Position numbers and translations under genes: made by a program | Notes under the pieces: model-generated | Database searches by the model: none | What the model was told of the DNA's origin: nothing | What the model saw: the letters and a program-made list of their open reading frames with translations, nothing else | Origin: Pseudorasbora parva | Lineage: Eukaryota > Chordata > Actinopteri > Cypriniformes > Gobionidae | Length of the DNA stretch: 64,000 nucleotides | Direction of reading: 5' to 3' | Assembly (NCBI RefSeq): GCF_024679245.1 | Contig: NC_090187.1 | Location: forward strand, 28,264,815-28,328,814 | Shown here: in pieces, positions 21,442 to 33,596 of the stretch | Numbering within the stretch: the stretch's first letter is position 1 | How the letters are laid out: each line of letters starts with the position of its first letter

Positions 21442-24062
21442 AAAATACGGTTCTGATTTTGTTCAGCTTTTATGCATTAGGGTTAGTTTGAGTGCTTCCC
21501 CACCATTGAAAAGCACCATGCGCCATTTACCCTCTTATCGAGCAAAGATTTACCATTTCCATTAAAAACATATGTTCTTCATTTTTGTTTTGAATGATGC
21601 AGCAAATTCTGGGGTCATTCCGCTGACTGACAGCTGTAAAGCTGACATATCATTAGTCAGAACAGCTGCCTGGTTTGATCCAGAAGCCAATCCCCAAACA
21701 CTTTTGTTCAGCATAATCTCATCGCTGTTTGATTAAGCTGTTGGAGGCACACAGAGGTTGCTTGCGCTTTAAGACGAAGCTGAGAGACAAATGTTAAGAT
21801 GGAGAAACATCTGTTGGTTGTGGTCGAGGGCTGCGAGGAGATTCTTTGCTGACGGTGATGCGTAAATTCCCAGCTGCTTGCACGACTCCCTTTTGCCACC
21901 TGTGCAGTTTTAATGCATAATTTACTGCTAAAGTGTCTGTCCCCTTCTGAATAACGGGTCCAATTTGTATGCTTCTTAAGTTGCTTTTGAAAATGAGCCA
22001 TGTACAGGCCCTCTGGCTCAGAATGTGCAGCCCACCTTGCTAAGTGCTGGGATACATTAGCAAAGCTCACTAAAATGCTCTTATTCACTGGCATATAAAC
22101 AAGGGAAATTGTTGCAATTTCATTTCACTGGACACATTCAAATTAAGATTACTATCATCAAAAATAATTTAGATGACTGCAAATCAGAATAAAACCAATT
22201 AAAAAAAAATCAGTGATGTTTATCAAAACAAACATGAATTCTTTGGACCCCATCCATTCTTTCCCACCCTTGTAGGAAAAGTCATTGCTCGCGTTTGCAA
22301 TTCTGAAGCGTATCAGATATAGTGAGGAAGAAGATCATGTCGGCTGTGGCATTAATCATTTGTGTTTAATTGGTTCGTCAATATTGGCTGTCCAAATGAG
22401 ACACGTTCAGGCTTTAGGCCTGTCTTTCATTGCCACCACTACATCACTCAGTAGTTTCCTTCAATCTGAAAACATGTGCCTGTACTCAGAACTTAAAAAG
22501 CCCATGCCCTTTTACAAAGTCTTGATTTTTTGAGTTTTGATTTTGGGGTCTACTAGAATCATGCTTGAAAGTTCTAAAACTTTTAGCCCCTCCTTCTGAA
22601 AAAGCGCCATGTGCTCTGATTGGCCTGCTGTAGAGGTGTTTCGGAAATATCACAGCACTTATCATAAATGCAAGTTTATAAAGAAACACATTATTAACGC
22701 AACTCAACCGTGCCTCGTCCCCCTTTTTTTCACATTTCTTGGACATATATTGTCCTCTTTAAATTATACTAATGCATTTAGTGCTTTTACAATGTCATGG
22801 GCCACAATAACAATGATGTGCTTGTTGACCTTTAGTCAGTGCTTAGAAGTATGTACTATAGTGACCTTAAAGCAAACAGGGGTAAAGTGTCTTGCTCAAA
22901 GGCACATTGAGGGTTAAGAATGTTTGATGATATCAACACACTATGGCTGGTTATTGAATCAATGACCCCCTGAGTACTGACCCACTTCTAGATCTGAAGT
23001 TGTGGAGCATTGCAGTGTGTTCTATAAAGAACAAAAAGAGCTGTGTAAGATCAAATAAGCACTGGGGTGAACAGCGGTTACTGCAAGTTTTGGATTTAAT
23101 GGATTACATTTTGAGTGGACAGACTGAGCTATTCCTATACACACACTGCCTGCTGTTTAGGGAGAAGTGGAAGCTCTTATGATCTACTTGTTTAACGTAT
23201 AATTTTGTTTGAAAAAAAATTATATTAGTAGAGGATAGTTGTGCATTAAACAATTTCAATGCACAACATGGAGGCAAAGAACCACCTTACACAAAAGGTT
23301 TTAAAATCATTTAATGTCAAGATAAATGTGGGGGATTATGCCGCTTATACCATGGTTATTTGCCAGCATTGACAACTTAAAGCTATGTTTGCAGTGCAAT
23401 ATTTGACTGGAAAGGTGAAATTGATGGTTATTTTCGTCAGTTACAGATCTAGCATTCTGCCACCTTTAAATCAAAAAGTAGTTCTTAATATTACATTGAG
23501 ATTTGAATTAATTGAATTAATAAATTATATCATTTATTTAAATGAATTATTGAGAGATGCATACCTGCGCCTGTTCAGCGTCTATCTTTTTAAACATCAA
23601 AGCAGTTTAATTACTTCAAAATAGCGATGTTACTCCCTTTGTGTGTGCAAATCTCGTTTTCAGTGTGTGTGTGACGTGTGTGTGTGCTTCAATAAAAACA
23701 GCGCATTAATAGAATGGTGATTCAACTGACTTTGAACTACCTGTGCATTAAACACCCTATACAACAGTTTGTTCTGGTTCTCGAATCTGATTGGCAGAGA
23801 GCCTTTTCCAGTCGTGCTATATACTGTTTGTATCATTCCGTTTGCAACATTTTTCACAAAGAGTGTCATGGCGGACGAGCAAGCCACAATGATTTTACGA
23901 TTACTATGTTGTTGTGTCACGGCGTTTAGACTTCAGATATGCAACTTATATATAAACAGAACTAGCTCCAAACCATCAGTGGCCATTCAGCGCTCATGTT
24001 CCCGACGAGAACAGCTTTATCTCGGACAGTCCTTCAGGAATTTGCCACTGGATCTTATGTAA
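21442..24062. other. unassigned stretch
   Basis: About 2.6 kb without a recognisable gene. A scrap reading 'aaagtgtcttgctcaaaggcaca' (22885) resembles a common fish interspersed repeat. Frames at 21708-22094 (minus), 22609-22917 and 23385-23624 have no recognised domain. Confidence 0.45.
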
Positions 24063-24204
24063 GGGATAATGTACACCCAGCCGGTTGTTATCGCAGAATA
24101 AACCCCGACAGAGTGATCAGGACCCCGACGCGAAGCGGAGGGGTCTTGAATCACTCTGAAGGGGTTTATTCTGCGATAACAACCGGCTGGGTGTACATTA
24201 TCCC
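24063..24204. repeat. near-perfect 142-bp hairpin (foldback MITE core)
   Basis: The two halves are reverse complements over about 66 bases each, with few mismatches: gggataatgtacacccagcc at the left mirrors ggctgggtgtacattatccc at the right, with a short loop around 24130. This is a strong cruciform or hairpin former and typical of palindromic MITEs. Confidence 0.85.
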
Positions 24205-24886
24205 GCTTATTACATGGCTACTAGTATCAAATAATTAATTATTAGACACAAAATATTGTCTTGAGATTAAATATTTTATTAGCTCTTACGCAAAGCTTCC
24301 GCAAAGAAAAACAGTTCCAACCTGCTTTAAGCCTTTATCTATTGCTGAAGATTTGCCATATGCCCTTGCTAAATGTTGAAAATGAATGCTGAAAGGGTTA
24401 GTTCACCCAAAAATGAAACCAAGCCTATGATTTACTCACCCTCAAGTCATTATAGGTGTATACGGCATTCTTCTTTCAGACAAATACAATCGGAGTTATA
24501 TTTAAAAAGTCCAGGCTAATCCCAGCAGTAGTTGTAGTTGTGTTTGAAGTCCATAAAAACTGCAGCTGTCCATCAAATTACGTGCTCCTCACGACTCCGA
24601 TGGGTTAATAGAGCCTTCTGATTCGAATCGATGCATTTGTGAAAGAAAAATATCTATATTAAAAACGTTATAAAGGAAACCTGCCTTGAAGTCTTCCATT
24701 GTAACCCACGGCTGTTTAAGCCACAAGATGGCGCCAGTGTTAAGCATAGAAGTAGTACCGGTCAAGATAACTCGTAGTACCCGTATGAGCGGTTGTTATC
24801 TGGAAATAACATACTGCTGGAATGCGCGATTGACCAATCAGAATCAAGTTTTTCACAGAGTCGTGTAATAAGTAGTGTTTAAGCAC
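24205..24886. repeat. interspersed-repeat scraps
   Basis: At 24394-24420 an aaagggttagttcaccca motif is the terminus of an abundant cyprinid DNA repeat; its inverted counterpart also occurs at 41918-41941. The other end is not visible here, so the copy is truncated. No gene. Confidence 0.5.
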
Positions 24887-24970
24887 ATATGGCTGTATAT
24901 AAGCACACTGTGAATAACTATGGCACTCAGCCTACGGCTGAATTACAGCCATGCTTATATACAGCCATAT
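24887..24970. repeat. 84-bp hairpin
   Basis: Arms atatggctgtatataagca (24887-24905) and its exact reverse complement (24952-24970) enclose a partly self-complementary loop. Probable MITE. Confidence 0.8.
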
Positions 24971-25378
24971 CGCACAATCACTCATGTGATATTGCTCATT
25001 TATACTACAGGCAGTTGAATAATTAAATCTGATTGGTGGACGAACGTTCTAAGGTGTTCATTTATTTTCTGGGAAACTCATGGCTAAAGTAGTTCCAGGC
25101 AGCTCTTTACCACATTACAATTCCATATAATTTTACCAAATGATTTCAGTTATTTAAAAGGTGCTTACAGTCTACAACAGCAAAAGAACCAGAACCCACA
25201 ATGACACTGAGCAAGCAAATACATATAGTAAACTAAAGGATAAAAACAACAAATTATTTCCATTTTTATTTTTATTTTATTTTATTTTTTTGTGACAAAA
25301 TAACGTTTTATTATATTTGGATAGCACAAACTCTCTTTCTCACGGTGTGTCTCCCACTCAAACACACACATACAGTAC
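24971..25378. other. unassigned stretch
   Basis: AT-rich with T/A runs near 25255-25300. No supported feature. Confidence 0.5.

Positions 25379-25434
<56 letters not shown>
25379..25434. repeat. (CA)n microsatellite
   Basis: About 27 CA units. Confidence 0.97.
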
Positions 25435-25435
<1 letters not shown>

Positions 25436-26125
25436 TGTGTTGCCAGCTCTGATGATTTTATAAGTAAAATAGTTTAACAACTTAAAATCTATATGACATT
25501 TCTCACTAGCGAGGTAATAACGGTGCTGTTCTTGAAGCAGATAAACTTATAGGCACTTTGCTGCCGACAGTGTTAACTTGCATACGCCTAATCTTAATTT
25601 AAAATAACTGTTTTCAGTTTTAATATTTACTAATATATAACTAAAATGTAATTTATTCCGAGTTCCGAGTTAATAGAGTTACCAGCATCATTACTCCAGT
25701 TTCAATGTCACATGATCCTTCAGAAATCAAAACTCCTCCTCTCACAGGCTTAACAGCATGTACTGATCCTCGCCTGCACTTCAGCATCATGGACAGCAAA
25801 AGCATCATATCTCACCACAGGAGGAAAAAAAAAAACAGTTCGTGTCAGCACAAACTCGTTCGCCAGCACAGTGGGCGGGGAAGGTGACACGACTTTTTGT
25901 TAATTTAAGATCTTATTATTAACTTCCAGTTTATTCAATTTTTTTGGAGTAAAATCAATGTCACATGAACAAGAGTGCCATGCTTTCATTTTGCTGTAGA
26001 TGGATTTTGACTGGATTTTGCAGTGTCTTAAAAGGGCAATAGAGCCAGGATTAGAACTTAGTTTAATTATGACATCTAAGTAGCTTTTTTAAAAATGCCT
26101 TAGAAAAGACAAAACAATGGCACTG
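25435..26125. other. unassigned stretch
   Basis: No recognised gene or repeat boundary. Confidence 0.5.
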
Positions 26126-26543
26126 TGTCACAATTCACCAATGTGAGTGCATGTGATTACCACCAGAGGGCACTCCAACACGGACTGTCTTCCTATCATA
26201 GACTACATTACCCATAATCCTTTGCCCGGACTCCTTAGCACTCACTGTTTACAACTGTGTCTACTTACCTCATTACCTCTGCCCATTTATACCATGTTCA
26301 CGCTGTCATTTACTGCAAAGTCTTGTTTGTGTAACTACTGCATTTCTGAGAATTTCTATGGTTTCATGTATCTTGGTCTTGGATTTCTTGCTTTCTCCGT
26401 GGATTACCGTCTCCTCTTTTTTTTTGGACTGATTTCCTGTTATGACCTCTTGCCTGTTTTTGGACGACGATTGTGGATTACCCTTTCACTCAATAAATAA
26501 TGCACTTGGATCCTCAGCCTTTGTCTCAGAGCAGTCCGTTACA
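26126..26543 (+). mobile_element. probable solo LTR (Gypsy-type)
   Basis: A 418-bp segment begins TGTCACAATT and ends CCGTTACA, giving TG...CA ends. It is flanked by CACTG on the left (26121-26125) and CACTT on the right (26544-26548), a 5-bp duplication with one mismatch. It carries an AATAAA signal at about 26494, about 50 bases before the end, as expected for R/U5. No internal coding region follows, so recombination between two LTRs is the simplest explanation. Confidence 0.6.
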
Positions 26544-26548
26544 CACTT

Positions 26549-27606
26549 ACAGATATTTTAAGACATGTCATTGCAGGTTGCTTTCAGTCAACCAGCTTAA
26601 CCCTTCTCTGTGAACCTAGGGTAGGGTTTTTTCTTCAAAATATTGTTGAAGAATATTGTTTTTCATTTTAATTATAGTATTTATAGCGGCCATGAAAACA
26701 ACATTTAAAAGATCACTGCATGATCTTTTCACTTGATACAATATCTGCCATCTACTTAAGGAAAGGGGTAGGTCGTGGAAAGTATGTGATATTTGTAATT
26801 TAATGCATGCACCTTTGGAAGACTTCTGTCCTGCTGCCATCTTTGTGTCAGTGTGTATATCTGTGTAATGAAAACTCATAGACATGGATGCAGATGTGCG
26901 TGGCCCTCTTGCTGTCCATGCTTTGGAAATGTCTGAATATCATGACGGTGGAGATTGACAGTCACGAACACAATTACCATAAATGTAACAGCTGTGTCAG
27001 TCCAGCCTGCATTTGTCTTTGTTTTGACACACAGTCCAGCTGACAGCATTCACAGCCTGGCCATAGTAAAAAATAACCAGTCAATAAATGTTTTGTGTTA
27101 CTCCATGATTGACATCTAACCTTACTCATTTTCTTGCCAATGAGTTTCATCAGATATTACAGAATGTCTCCAACATGTATGTATCCTATATATCCTAAAA
27201 TTATACATACTATGTTGTTTTGGGGCTTTGTAGACTGTGATTACACAGTGAGTCGGCCCGCCGAGAAGAACAGAATGTTTACAAAAGCAGACAGTTATTC
27301 TTAAACTCTCTCTCTCTTAGGACCTGAAGCCTCCAAGGCTCTGAAAGCCCTAAATATTTACTTTTGATTTTAACTCATGCAAGTAAACATTTTGCTGTAC
27401 AAGCCAAATATAGACACTCATGGCTCCAAGATAAGTAGAAGAAATGAGAAACAAAACATGCTGATGAACAAGGGGACAATTTTGTTTCTCATGCCCTTAT
27501 ATTATTTTTGCCCATGCATGTTATGGTTTTGTATATGATCTTTGCAGCCTGTACATCATGTTTGCACCATATGGGCATGTAACACCATTCTGTCTCTTTA
27601 AGAAGA
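26549..27606. other. unassigned stretch
   Basis: No recognised gene, RNA or element. Confidence 0.5.
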
Positions 27607-28385
<779 letters not shown>

Positions 28386-28930
28386 GTAACACTTTACTTG
28401 AAGGGGTGTGCATAAGACTGACATGACACCTTCATAATCACCATCACCATCACCATCATGACATGACACAAGTTTTTATGCATGTTTATGACAACTGTCA
28501 TTATCATTCGCTCAACTGTCATTTTTAATGCAAAGATAACGTTATGTAAGATGTCTGTGTCATGACAACTTGATATTACCAAGACAACATAACCTGTCAT
28601 AAACATGACATAGCAGATTCATTATCAAACTTAAGAAACTACTTAGCTTTATGGGTTAACATTACAATTAACTGTTATGTGTTGGTTTTGACATTGGCTG
28701 TCATGAGGCCATTATAATGTCCATTTTTTTATCAATTGAATTTGTCATTAACATGTCATTAAATGTCAGTACTCTCTCAAATTGTCATAACATTGTCATG
28801 AATATTTTTCATTACCTAAACTACAGTGGTACAAGATGAATTTGTCATTAACATGTCATTAAGTGTCAATACTGTGTCACAAAATTTTTTTTAATACTGT
28901 CATGAATGTTTTTCTTGACCTATGGCATCA
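28386..28930. repeat. TGTCAT-rich repeat with 100-bp tandem duplication
   Basis: The block begins with gtaacactttacttgaagg, a common start of fish DNA repeats, and is full of TGTCATNA units. The segment at 28741-28823 recurs at 28841-28923, exactly 100 bases later (tttgtcattaacatgtcatt in both), with moderate divergence. Confidence 0.65.
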
Positions 28931-28982
28931 TAGATAAAATTGTATAGAGTCATTGAAAACTCACCTCAAAATGATAGAGTGG

Positions 28983-29030
28983 CACCCACAGACATCATAT
29001 ACACCTATATATGATGATGTCTGTGGTGGC
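28983..29030. repeat. short imperfect hairpin
   Basis: ccacagacatcatata pairs with tatatgatgatgtctgtgg, with a 3-base insertion in the right arm. Confidence 0.6.
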
Positions 29031-29138
29031 ACCACTGGTTCGGTGTACGCTGTGACAGATGTTGGCAAAGCCTCAGTCAGGTTATTTTGTTTAGGTATTT
29101 AATGTAAATTTTGTTTATGTAAAAATAAAAAATAAAAC

Positions 29139-29395
29139 GTCTCGGTTATGTGTGTAACCCTCGATACAAAAAAAGAGGAATAGTCTTTGGAGCCCCACCC
29201 CGGGCTGAACAAGGAATGGTAGCTAGATCCTGGGCCGGAACAGTATATATAGGTCCAACGTTTCCACCCGAACCCTTTTGATGGTGCACCTTTCAGTCAG
29301 TACACTACGAGTTACGTCAGTACTGACAAAATGAGCAAAACCCCCATTTTGTCAGTACTGACGTAACGTCTCCGTTCCCTTCCTTCAGGGAACAG
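29139..29395. mobile_element. mini DIRS-terminal sequence
   Basis: The left edge (gtctcggttatgtgtgtaac) matches the complement of a DIRS right terminus, as seen at 37069 in DIRS-3. The right part (acgtaacgtctccgttccc ... cagggaac, to 29395) matches the inner portion of a DIRS right end but stops before the final ~20 bases. Between them is a perfect 22-bp inverted repeat (29312-29333 and 29345-29366) with a 12-base loop, plus a TATATATAGG box (about 29250). No ORFs remain. It could be a solo terminal repeat, a terminal-repeat miniature derivative, or the stump of a deleted element. Confidence 0.6.
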
Positions 29396-29876
29396 ATATA
29401 TTTGATGAGTGCGTGAGCACAATGACCAGTCATTGGCTACTACGATCAGCACTTCACAAAAATGTTGTAAATATACATCAACTACACTTTTCACGGAGTG
29501 CTTGCACAGATACAACAGAGCGTTTGAATGCAGGTGTCTATCATCTTACCGGTCCTCTGGTCAACGCCTGCTCCCGCTCCCGACTTCAAAACACCTTTAA
29601 ACACTTGCGTGTTCTTTCAAACCACTGCCATGCGTTGATAATTGTAGCCAATCACAGGCACATCCGATGAGCGCGTGAGCACAATGGCCAGTCAGGAGTG
29701 TTTACGAATCCAGCTCGATTTGGTATCACAGTCAGTACTTTTGACATCACTACTAAGTCATTATTTATAATTTTTTTGCGCACAAAACTATTTTCGTCGC
29801 TTCATAAAAGTATTTTATAGAATCACTGTAGTGAGATGGACTTTGTAACAACGTCTTTACGGCCTTTTTTAGGGTC
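29396..29876. other. unassigned with a 29-bp direct repeat
   Basis: A unit beginning gatgagtgcgtgagcacaat at about 29404 recurs as gatgagcgcgtgagcacaat at about 29666. No gene is recognised in between. Confidence 0.5.
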
Positions 29877-29880
29877 TTAA

Positions 29881-31189
29881 AGGGTCATGAAACCCCAAAA
29901 CACTTTTTTTGAGATGTAAACAGATATGTATAGGCTGCACATCATTGAAAACACTAAGGGTACTCATTAATGGTATGCATATGTGAAAATAGTTATTTTT
30001 GCATTTTTCAGAGCGATTTCTGTCTTCCGGTTTGAAAAGTTTAGTCGGAGCAACGTCACAAATGCTGACGTCGGCACGGCCTTTTCGGCCCAAGTATGGG
30101 CAGCTGGGCACATGCTGACGTCGACCGCTCTGAGCAATTCTCGATATATATTCATGACATGAAGCTCATTCAGTCCAATCCCTGCGCTGTAGTATGCATA
30201 CAAGATAATTTAGTTAATATGCATGAGACAGTCACTTCTGTCAGGCTCGTCTTACATCATTATTGTAGAGATATGGTGGGGAAGTTTTGGAAGCAGCGTG
30301 CGGAAAAGTCACGGAGTAAAGCTAGGCGTTGTGCTGATACGAAGTAACGTAAAGGGCGCCGAGCGAGCTGTAACCGGCGCCGTCTGTGGAAGCCTTTGCT
30401 ACAAAGGCTCGGTAAAGTAAAATTCACCTGAGGAATCGCACGCCGAACCTGCAAGCGTTGACTATCTATGTCAGGAGTGCAAAATAACCAATCTGTAATC
30501 TGTAGGCTAATGAACAAAAGCCACGTCCTTTCCGTTTTATTTGTCGTCACAGCCATGCACTAAACCGCATGTGTTCGGGCTCTTAGTGAAACAGTGTGAT
30601 GCATATTTGGACAAATATAGATTTAGCTGCCGAGTGAAAGACAGCGCGGATCATCACGGCAATGCGCGGTCGAGACTAGCCTCAAACCTCTTCGCTTTTA
30701 CCCCGATCTAGAATTACACATCTCTTATCACATCGCATGTTGGGTGGTTCACGTTCTCTTATCACGTCGGCGCGTTGTTCATCTTGCCAAACAGCGTGCA
30801 TATTTGGACAAATATAGTTTTATCACGTTTGCAAAATATTTCGTCATGCAGAATAACATTTATTTTCATTTCTCACTGAATTATGCTGGTTTGAACTTTG
30901 AAGAGCTGAATGATTTGCGATCTCTGCTGCACGCCACTCATAGCTCTCTCATTCGCTGTACTCATCCCTCATTTAATCTCTCTGTGGTAAACAATGCCAA
31001 CGTGAACCAAGAACATGTCTCAGAACCGCTCAGCACCTACTGACAGACACTCCCCTATTTATGCAAACATTCCCTCTTTCCACACAATACCATCCCACCT
31101 TTTCACAGTCGACCACTCCCCTTTTAACAAGCTTTTTCAAATCGAAGGTGTGAAAAAACACAGCTGCAGCAGGGGGGTTTCATGACCCT
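29881..31189. mobile_element. TTAA-flanked Kolobok/T2-like element, 1.3 kb
   Basis: It starts AGGGTCATGAAACCCC and ends with the exact inverse GGGGTTTCATGACCCT. It is flanked by TTAA on both sides (29877-29880, 31190-31193), and the wider flanks read GGTC-TTAA and TTAA-GGTC. No transposase domain is recognised inside, so it is non-autonomous. The right end lies only about 48 bases from DIRS-3. Confidence 0.75.
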
Positions 31190-31237
31190 TTAAGGTCTTA
31201 GAGTCTTGAGAGAGGAAATTACATTGGTGTCAATAGA

Positions 31238-31434
31238 GTTCCCTTTCGTTCAGTCACTCCGACGTAACGTCAGTGACTGACGAATGGGGGTTTCGCCTAG
31301 AAGCCAATCATCTTCGAGATCTTAGAAAGCGCCCAATGGCAGTGCCAATGCCATGGGCATGCGAATTTGCATGCGTAACTCCGCCTACCCACCTGGGTAT
31401 ATAAGGAAGTAGCTGGCATGAATCGCATTATGTT
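31238..31434 (+). repeat. DIRS-3 left inverted terminal repeat with TATA box
   Basis: The outer 23 bases (31238-31260) are left-specific. From 31261 to 31434 the sequence is the exact reverse complement of 37188-37361. A TATATAAGG box lies at 31398-31406 and is a likely core promoter for gag. Confidence 0.9.
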
Positions 31435-33390
31435 TCTGCTTCGGAGCCAAGAGCATCTCTTCACTCCGGCAAGCCTGAATTCTGAAGTCCTCTCTTCAGA
31501 CTTCGAGACGAGCGGTTCTCCAGGGTGTTGGTGTAACGGCGCGTTCCAGCGATCTCACATTGCCTGCCTGCTGATCTGTGCAGTGATCTGCAACAGCTGT
31601 GTGTGTTTTCCCTGGGCGCTTCGGCACTCTGCAGAGCTTCCTCTCACAAAAAGAGCTTGCGTGTGGCACGTCTTTTTCAAGACGGGTTGCCCGCGCACTT
31701 CCGGGTGCGGTCGATATCTGTTGCTGTCTTTGGGACGCATTCACTGCTCGACGTGTTTGGGCCCAGCACGTTCGGACAGTGTTTGTGGATGTGCTGTGTT
31801 CCCTCTGTGGGAACATGACCATCGCGATGTTGTGGTCGAGACTCAATGATCTCTGTAAAGAGAGAGAGTCCCCTCTGCCACACCCCGATCTACCATCTCC
31901 GAGAGAGGTGGTACTTTGGCTGGTGGCCAGGGTGACCTGAGGGCGGTGCTGTGGTATTAAGAACCCCGACGATCATTCCTCGGGCCACTCCCGCCCTCTT
32001 GCACATCGCTTCCAGTGAGTGTTGGACTGAAACAGCGGGACCGTCTGCTGACGCCCCGTTCGTTTCGTTTATACTCCAGATAGCGGCGAGAGGTCGATTG
32101 CCGCATCTCAAGGTGGGCTAGAGTCCTTTGGGGATGACGATTCGGCTATGCTCCGCCTCCGGGTGTGGTAGCACTGTAGAATCTGACCTAGAGTTGACAG
32201 CCATGTTATCTCGGGCAGCCGCGAGCCTCGGGCTGGTGTGAATCTCCGCCCTGTCACGAGTGCTCGCGGTTGGGCGATTGGTTTTTGGAGGTGGCACCCG
32301 ACAGCTGCGGGCCCCGCCCCCAATGCCATTTCGCTCCCGAGATGCATGAGGAGTACACGCGGTCCGGGAGATCTCCGGGTCTTCCCGCGACCGTTTGGTG
32401 GCCTCCTCCGCCTTCTCTGCCCTCGAGGGGTCGCGGCCTAAGGGTACACTGGGGTCCCTCCCCCTCGGTCAGGTGCTCTGTTGCGCACTTCGGTGTCCAC
32501 TGAGTGCTTTGACTTGACGCGGTGAGGCTATCCTAAGCGCCCTCCCAAGCCTGCTGGCTCGTCTACTTCGGTGGCGTAGTCCAGCAGGGCTATGGGGTAA
32601 GCTGCCGCCCCGATGCGTATGCACGAGGACAGAGCTGATCCAGGGCTTACGAGCCCCCTCGCAGAGCAGACCCCAGTGGAAAGCGAGTCCTTCCCTGGTC
32701 TCCTCTGTCAGGGCGCAGTCGTTACCAGTGCCTCGACACCGGGCCGCTTTGCCACCCGAGTCCGGGCCGGTAACACTGCCTCGAGGAAGGCGTGCCGCCA
32801 CCGATCCCGCCCAGCGCGGCATAGGTGACCACACGCCCCCTGGGTCAGGAGATGTCCACAGCTGTGGTCCGGGAAAGACAACTGGCCTTACTTGGTCGAT
32901 GTGGGACGGCTGAGTGAGCCCGCCTCCTCAGCTCGCCCATATCCCAGGCCGGCCTTATCGGCGGCACAGTCAGGGACTGCGCCCAACAGTTCTTGGCTGT
33001 CCCCAGAGGCAGACTGAGGCCATCTGCCCCGGCGGCCCGCTGCTGCACCTAAGCACCGCCGGCACAGTTGCCTCAGCCTCCTCGCCGCCTGGGCGACTTC
33101 CTGCGACCCCCTCCCGCGTGGCCGTAGCAGCAGCCTTCACCCTGGCCACGCCACAGGGCGCGCTGCAGGAAGCCGTCCCAGTCCGCGCCAGCCCCGCAGC
33201 CTGCTGAAAATAAGGCCAGCGGCGCTCCGGACGCGGACAGCTCTGGGATGGGCAGTTCTTTCATGGGACGGTGGCAGGTCCGCCCCTTCCCCCGGTGGAG
33301 GGCCGGGGGAGAATCCTTTGTCCAGCTGCTGGCCCACGGGTCAGCAGCAACCTTTGTAGAAAGAACTGATTAACCCATCCCTGAGCACCC
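31418..33390 (+). pseudogene. DIRS-3 gag-like region, heavily frameshifted
   Basis: Gag signatures appear in different frames. A Cys-rich start (SGCGRYLLLSLGRIHCSTCL, about 31705-31765) matches the DIRS-1 zinc-like cluster. A HFAPEMHEEYTRSGRSP segment (about 32330-32385) corresponds to the FFPDLHTEVWRSW motif of DIRS-1. A STAVVRERQLALLGR ... SPISQAGLIGGTV segment from ATG 32852 corresponds to the C-terminal helical region. Stops and shifts separate them, so no full gag is encoded. The protein would package element RNA. Confidence 0.7.
32650..32790 (+). repeat. DIRS-3 internal direct repeat, copy A
   Basis: This GC-rich stretch (gcagagcagaccccagtgga ... gagtccgggccggtaac) recurs at 33456-33596 in the same orientation with around nine bases in ten identical. 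It probably reflects a segmental duplication inside the gag/RT junction of this element or its progenitor. Confidence 0.85.
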
Positions 33391-33455
33391 AGAGACCGGT
33401 GACGGCAGTGTGCGCCGCCCCCGGGCCACGCCGCTCTCGTCCCTCTCTGTCGCCA

Positions 33456-33596
33456 GCCCCCTCTCAGAGCAGACCCCAGTGGAACGCGAGTCCTTCCCTG
33501 GTCTCCTCTGTCAGGGCGCAGCCGTTACCGCCGCCCCGACACCGGGCCGCTACGCCACCCGAGTCCGGGCCGGTAACGCTGCCTCGCTGCCCCACC
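33456..33596 (+). repeat. DIRS-3 internal direct repeat, copy B
   Basis: Partner of the copy about 806 bases upstream. It lies immediately before the RT domain, so the RT reading frame emerges from it. Confidence 0.85.

Noticed and set aside
28741..28923. Two repeated units as a CRISPR-like or satellite array
   Set aside because: Only two diverged copies with no spacers; CRISPR is not expected in a vertebrate genome.
31496..33337. Numerous overlapping frames on both strands in the gag region of DIRS-3
   Set aside because: High GC removes stop codons by chance; only segments with gag motifs were kept.
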